Shown one piece after another: positions 6,619-9,806 of a DNA stretch of 9,806 bases (positions are counted from its first letter, which is position 1; each line of letters begins with the position of its first letter). Below the pieces are notes generated by a model, which had not been told where the DNA came from, did not search any database, and worked only from the letters and a program-made list of their open reading frames with translations. The stretch is taken from the NCBI GenBank assembly GCA_030430725.1, contig JAUIKP010000084.1:1-9806 (forward strand), given 5' to 3'. The position numbers were made by a program, and so were the translations under genes. Source of the stretch: Nitrospiria bacterium. GTDB lineage: Bacteria > Nitrospirota > Nitrospiria > Nitrospirales > UBA8639.

Positions 6619-7482
6619 ATGCGAGTACTCCTGGCCACTGATGGATCGGAACAATCTTCCCACGCCACAAAGGCTGTCATGAGTTTAACCTCAGTCAGCA
6701 CCCTGACCATCCTGCACGTCATTGATCTCCCTCGGTTAACCTTTTCTATGCTCGGGCCTGAGATTGCCTATGACCTGTCGAAAGTCGCAGAGGAGGCACT
6801 CCGCAAAGACGGGGAACTGGCTGTAACACGTACCAAAGCCCTCCTCTCAGACAAGGTAAAATCGCTGGAAACCCGACTGGAAGAAGGTTCACCGGCCGAG
6901 CTTATTTTGTCGGTGGCCCAGGAAGAACATTCTGACCTCATTCTGATGGGCGCTCGTGGAAGAGGGCAGGTAGAGGAGCTTTTTCTGGGGAGTGTTTCAC
7001 AACGGGTTCTGACCCACGCAATATGTCCAGTCCTGATCATTAACGGGCTATTAATGGAAATCAAGAAAATTCTGATTGCTATCCAAAGCCCCACTGATGT
7101 TCAAAAGGTGCAACAGTTTTTAACGAAACACCCCTTTCAACCACAGACAGAGATCACCCTCTTGTCCGTAGTCCCGCTTCCACGTTCCCTCTTTCGGGGA
7201 GGCGTCTCTGCACCGGAGGACAAAATCGAGCAGGCTTTGGAGAGCACCGAAGCCTTCCTTGATCAGGCCGTCAGTCAACTTAAAGGCAGTTATGATTCAG
7301 TCAAGGGATATGTGGGGTTAGGAGCTCCGGCGAATACGATATTGGAACAGGCCTCAATCACGGAACCCGATCTTCTGGTGATGGGAATGCACCATCCTTC
7401 AACGATCACTCGGTTTGTGTTGGGAACCGTGTCCCATACCGTGCTCCACCAGGCAACGCGATCCATTCTCGTGATTCGGTAA
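6619..7482 (+). CDS. Tandem-domain universal stress protein
   Basis: This cytoplasmic protein of 287 residues has two UspA domains, about 1-143 and 147-287. Domain 1 has the usual start (LLATDGSEQS) and a complete ATP-binding signature, G111-x2-G114-x9-G124-S125, so it should bind ATP. Domain 2 has the same frame (G256 ... G269-T270), but the second Gly is His259, and its N-terminal loop (IAIQSPTD) lacks the DGS motif, so nucleotide binding there is doubtful. Tandem USPs act in stress survival, often by sensing energy state. The start is set by GGGGAGA at 6604-6610, 8 bases upstream. The 195 bases before it (6424-6618) hold no gene and no convincing promoter. It converges with the macro-domain gene, 22 bases away. 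Confidence 0.92.
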   Translation: MRVLLATDGSEQSSHATKAVMSLTSVSTLTILHVIDLPRLTFSMLGPEIAYDLSKVAEEALRKDGELAVTRTKALLSDKVKSLETRLEEGSPAELILSVAQEEHSDLILMGARGRGQVEELFLGSVSQRVLTHAICPVLIINGLLMEIKKILIAIQSPTDVQKVQQFLTKHPFQPQTEITLLSVVPLPRSLFRGGVSAPEDKIEQALESTEAFLDQAVSQLKGSYDSVKGYVGLGAPANTILEQASITEPDLLVMGMHHPSTITRFVLGTVSHTVLHQATRSILVIR

Positions 7483-7504
7483 ACAGGACAGTCTGCGCTC
7501 GGCG

Positions 7505-7990
7505 TTAGCGTTCTTTGGCTTTTACTCCTGGATGGTAGGTGGAATACAGATACACGGGAATGGGTAAATCTCCCAGATGCTTTTCAATCAATGGTTTCAC
7601 ATCCTTCCAATCCAATCCCCCCACTCCGGTGGCAAGCCGTGGTAACGCCACACTGCTGAACTTTTCGGAGTCAATGGTTTTCCGAAGGGCTTTCAAACAA
7701 TGATTGATATTTTCAACCGATGCTTTGCCCGGGTTGGCCCCGTGACTCGGTGGAGCTTCCTGTGTCAAAAGATTGATAATCCGTACGTTTCCAGCCCCGG
7801 CCCAACTCCATAACTCCCCGGACTTCGGATTGGAAACCTGGCAATAATGACGAAAGTCTTTGTACATCGCGGGCCACCGCTCCCGTAACCCGAGCGCCAA
7901 TCCATTCGCGAAATTGTCATTGGGGGCTACACCATGGGCAACCGCCGCGGCCTCACTTAATAAAATGTCACCTTCCACTTCATAAATCAT
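7505..7990 (-). CDS. Macro-domain protein, ADP-ribose-binding (TARG1/DarG-like type)
   Basis: This single-domain protein of 161 residues is the usual size of a stand-alone macro domain. Recognisable elements are the N-terminal GD (EGDIL, G7-D8), the first loop (AHGVAPNDNFANGLALGL, 18-35), a central strand (GNVRIINLLTQ, 67-77) and the phosphate-binding loop LPRLATGVGGLDW (116-128). The last follows the pattern of TARG1 and DarG macro domains, which remove ADP-ribose from proteins or DNA. The first loop departs from the common Asn-rich version, so activity cannot be assumed. No DarT-like toxin gene is adjacent, so it is not evidently an antitoxin. The start is very secure: AAGGAGGG at 8004-7997, 6 bases upstream. 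The gene is monocistronic, convergent with the stress protein and divergent from the methyltransferase-like gene. Confidence 0.88.
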   Translation of the reverse strand: MIYEVEGDILLSEAAAVAHGVAPNDNFANGLALGLRERWPAMYKDFRHYCQVSNPKSGELWSWAGAGNVRIINLLTQEAPPSHGANPGKASVENINHCLKALRKTIDSEKFSSVALPRLATGVGGLDWKDVKPLIEKHLGDLPIPVYLYSTYHPGVKAKER

Positions 7991-8171
7991 GCGCTTCCCT
8001 CCTTGTCAGATATCATAAATGCTTTGCCTGGAAAAAGGGAATAACCATAGCACAAGACGCCCAGGCGATTCATGTCGACCGTTCTCGCATAATCATTTAA
8101 GGCCACTCTCATCCCTACCGAAATAGAGAGCAATCGAGATATCAATCCCTCCTCAACAGGTCCTTTCAGAA

Positions 8172-8996
8172 ATGAGAAACACGGGACACGACTCCGGTTG
8201 GCTCAATGGCCAACGGCCAAAAGAGATATCCCTGACCGACCGGCTCCGATCGGGCTACCACCGATTCTGGTATGAAGCCTCGCAAGCTCTACGATGGTCT
8301 TGGGGACCATTCCAAGAACGCGACAAGAGGCCGCTGACCAATCTTACACCGACCCAACAACATAGAACTGAAGAGCTGGCAAAGTCCTATCGTTCGCACT
8401 TCGAACAATATCTTCCTCCCGAAACTGCTTTTCTGAATTATTCTTATCTGGACATTTTGGATCGAGCCAGACATGCTCTTCGTTGGCGTGTTCCCCTCAA
8501 CCAACGGGTCTGCGATCTCGGGAGTGCCAATTTCGCTTATGCCTCGGCCCTACACACATTTTTCCATCCAAACCGCCTGACAGGCGTCGAGGTTGATGGA
8601 CATCGTCTGTATTGTAACGGACGAAGCCGCATCGATTATGCCAGCGGGCACATTCAAGATTTGTCGCAAACAGAGTATGTGGTTGCCGATTTTTGCCGGT
8701 ACACCAGACAGGCCGATATTATTACGGCCTGGTATCCATTCGTCACTCCCAAACCCTTACTGGCCTGGCGATTACCGCTTAGCTTATTCAATCCGGCCGC
8801 TGTATTCGCCCAAGTTGCCAACAATCTCATTATTGGCGGAATCATGATCATGGTTAATCACGGTCCCGCCGAAGCCGAGGTGGCGCGAAGCATCGCGGAA
8901 GACGTCGGCCTTGTCTGTGTCGGCCACTATCTTCACCAAGCTCCCCTCCGTCCGCAAACAGCAGACCCGGTGTTAACCCTCTGGCATCATGGGTGA
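8172..8996 (+). CDS. SAM-dependent methyltransferase-like protein, degenerate motif I
   Basis: This is a predicted cytoplasmic protein of 274 residues. The middle and C-terminal part resembles a class I methyltransferase fold: a motif-I-like strand and loop (VCDLGSANF, 113-121), an acidic second strand (GVEVDGHRLY, 138-147), a third strand (VVADF, 170-174), then ADIITAWYPFVTP and a later strand IGGIMIMVNHG. Motif I normally reads DxGxGxG; here it is DLGSANF, lacking two glycines, so SAM binding or catalysis may be weakened. The N-terminal 100 residues are polar and Arg/Trp-rich with no clear domain. The ribosome site is poor (AGG at 8158-8160, 11 bases away), so the start is less certain. It could be a non-catalytic relative; no substrate can be inferred from the neighbours. 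The 181 bases upstream hold only short inverted repeats. Confidence 0.6.
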   Translation: MRNTGHDSGWLNGQRPKEISLTDRLRSGYHRFWYEASQALRWSWGPFQERDKRPLTNLTPTQQHRTEELAKSYRSHFEQYLPPETAFLNYSYLDILDRARHALRWRVPLNQRVCDLGSANFAYASALHTFFHPNRLTGVEVDGHRLYCNGRSRIDYASGHIQDLSQTEYVVADFCRYTRQADIITAWYPFVTPKPLLAWRLPLSLFNPAAVFAQVANNLIIGGIMIMVNHGPAEAEVARSIAEDVGLVCVGHYLHQAPLRPQTADPVLTLWHHG

Positions 8997-9148
8997 TGGG
9001 AATGAACGGGTTAGTGATGGCTTGCCGCAAGGCCCTCCGACTCGATCTCACGATTTTCAATCTCTTGTTGTCCTTACCAGACACAATTTCCCAAGTCTCT
9101 GCAAAGATTCCCCACTAACAGAAACTATCATACCGTCCTCCAGTCATT

Positions 9149-9154
9149 TATAAT
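9149..9154 (+). promoter_or_regulatory. Perfect -10 box (TATAAT) upstream of the last gene
   Basis: TATAAT matches the sigma-70 -10 consensus exactly and lies about 80 bases before the last gene. No good -35 box is found at 16-18 bases upstream (TATCAT at 17). It lies in a 239-base gap (8997-9235) that otherwise shows only one imperfect small hairpin near 9019-9035. Confidence 0.3.
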
Positions 9155-9235
9155 GTCTAAAAATTTGTTTGGCGCTCAATGCCGGACCTCGGTAAGGCAC
9201 TTCGATTCTCACGTTCGCCCACTTAGAGAAAATCC

Positions 9236-9799
9236 TTGCAGAACGGAAAGGAAAGAAACCGTAGCCTCCAACACCCACAACTGATGGTTTGGGCCTTTTC
9301 CCTTCTCCTCATTGTCGCGACATTCTATGTAGACCTTCACATACCCTTAGGAGTTGCTTGTGCCATCCCTTATATCTTAGCCGTCTTGATCGGATCATTT
9401 CTGCATCCCGCATGGGCCATGCCCGTAATCGTTCTTGTCTGTTCTATCTTAACCATTGTCGGGACTTTTTACTCACCCGAACCTTTGGTTGTTCCAATTT
9501 GGAAAGTGTTCACGAACCGTGGGTTAGCGATTTTTTCAATGTGGATCATTGCCATCCTGTTGTATCATCGCAATGCGCTCATCGCCCGAAGACAGGAAAC
9601 CCTCACACGAATCCAATTACTGGAAGGCCTTTTACCTATCTGCGCTGATTGCAAAAATATTCGTGACGAAAGGGACACCTGGCATCAACTGGAAACCTAT
9701 TTAACCACTCACTCCAATATGACCTTTACCCATGGCATTTGCCCGGCATGTGAGAAACAAGCCATGGCGAGGTTGAAACGCGAACAATGGGTTCAATAA
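9236..9799 (+). CDS. Four-helix membrane protein with C-terminal four-cysteine zinc-type motif
   Basis: This protein of up to 187 residues has four membrane helices (about 17-32, 38-55, 61-79, 94-111), a basic helical linker (112-130) and a C-terminal module: LPICADCKNIRDERDTWHQLE (split here at 133-153) through THGICPACEK. Its cysteines C136, C139, C169 and C172 form two CxxC pairs, likely a zinc site. The same type of LPICxxCKxIRD...HGICPxC ending is found at the C-terminus of many bacterial sensor proteins after PAS, GAF or membrane domains; its function is not established. Positive flanks place both ends in the cytoplasm. No kinase, GGDEF or response-regulator domain is present. The start is uncertain: TTG at 9236 has only a weak AGAGA upstream, and the first ATG (9284) has no ribosome site and would begin right at helix 1. 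Confidence 0.7.
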   Translation: MQNGKERNRSLQHPQLMVWAFSLLLIVATFYVDLHIPLGVACAIPYILAVLIGSFLHPAWAMPVIVLVCSILTIVGTFYSPEPLVVPIWKVFTNRGLAIFSMWIIAILLYHRNALIARRQETLTRIQLLEGLLPICADCKNIRDERDTWHQLETYLTTHSNMTFTHGICPACEKQAMARLKREQWVQ

Positions 9800-9806
9800 A
9801 GTTTCA

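Noticed and set aside
7495..7523. Hairpin CGCT/AGCG followed by a T-rich run after the stress protein gene
   Set aside because: The stem is only four base pairs and the T run is interrupted; it also lies inside the end of the macro-domain gene.
8026..8066. GCCTGG/CCAGGC inverted repeat between macro and methyltransferase-like genes
   Set aside because: Six-base arms with a 29-base loop and no T run; not convincing as a terminator or operator.
7505..8996. DarT/DarG-type toxin-antitoxin pair
   Set aside because: The neighbour of the macro-domain gene is divergent and methyltransferase-like, with no ADP-ribosyltransferase features.

Overview
The window looks like chromosomal DNA of a free-living Gram-negative bacterium with moderate G+C. 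The gene mix fits an autotrophic Nitrospirota member such as Nitrospira: a periplasmic c-heme protein, a BicA-type bicarbonate transporter, an MtfA-like peptidase and tandem universal stress domains. That placement is an impression from gene style, not a computed result. No rRNA, tRNA, CRISPR array, insertion sequence or phage gene was seen.

Layout. At the left edge (39-205) there is what looks like a small two-helix membrane protein split by a one-base frameshift. It is followed by a secreted single-heme protein of the Tll0287-like (DUF3365) family (334-909). A cluster of three same-strand genes (1089-4616) then encodes a SulP/BicA-like transporter with a STAS tail, an ArsB/NhaD-type 12-helix ion permease, and a two-CBS protein whose start overlaps the permease stop (ATGA). 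On the minus strand is a small secreted protein of possible NTF2-like fold (4671-5132), preceded and overlapped by a 43-codon reading frame with a good ribosome site. Next on the plus strand are a membrane-anchored MtfA-like zinc peptidase with a SEC-C zinc tail (5347-6423) and a two-domain universal stress protein (6619-7482). A macro-domain (ADP-ribose-binding) protein lies on the minus strand (7505-7990). The right end holds a methyltransferase-like protein (8172-8996) and a four-helix membrane protein ending in a four-cysteine zinc-type motif (9236-9799).

How the genes may work together. The strongest functional unit is 1089-4616. A BicA-like protein would import bicarbonate with sodium. 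An NhaD-type antiporter next to it could expel the sodium. The translationally coupled CBS protein could sense adenine nucleotides and regulate the pair. This would suit an organism that fixes carbon. The rest reads as unlinked stress, protein-quality and signalling genes. Intergenic gaps are all under 300 bases except the left 300, whose content is described under features.
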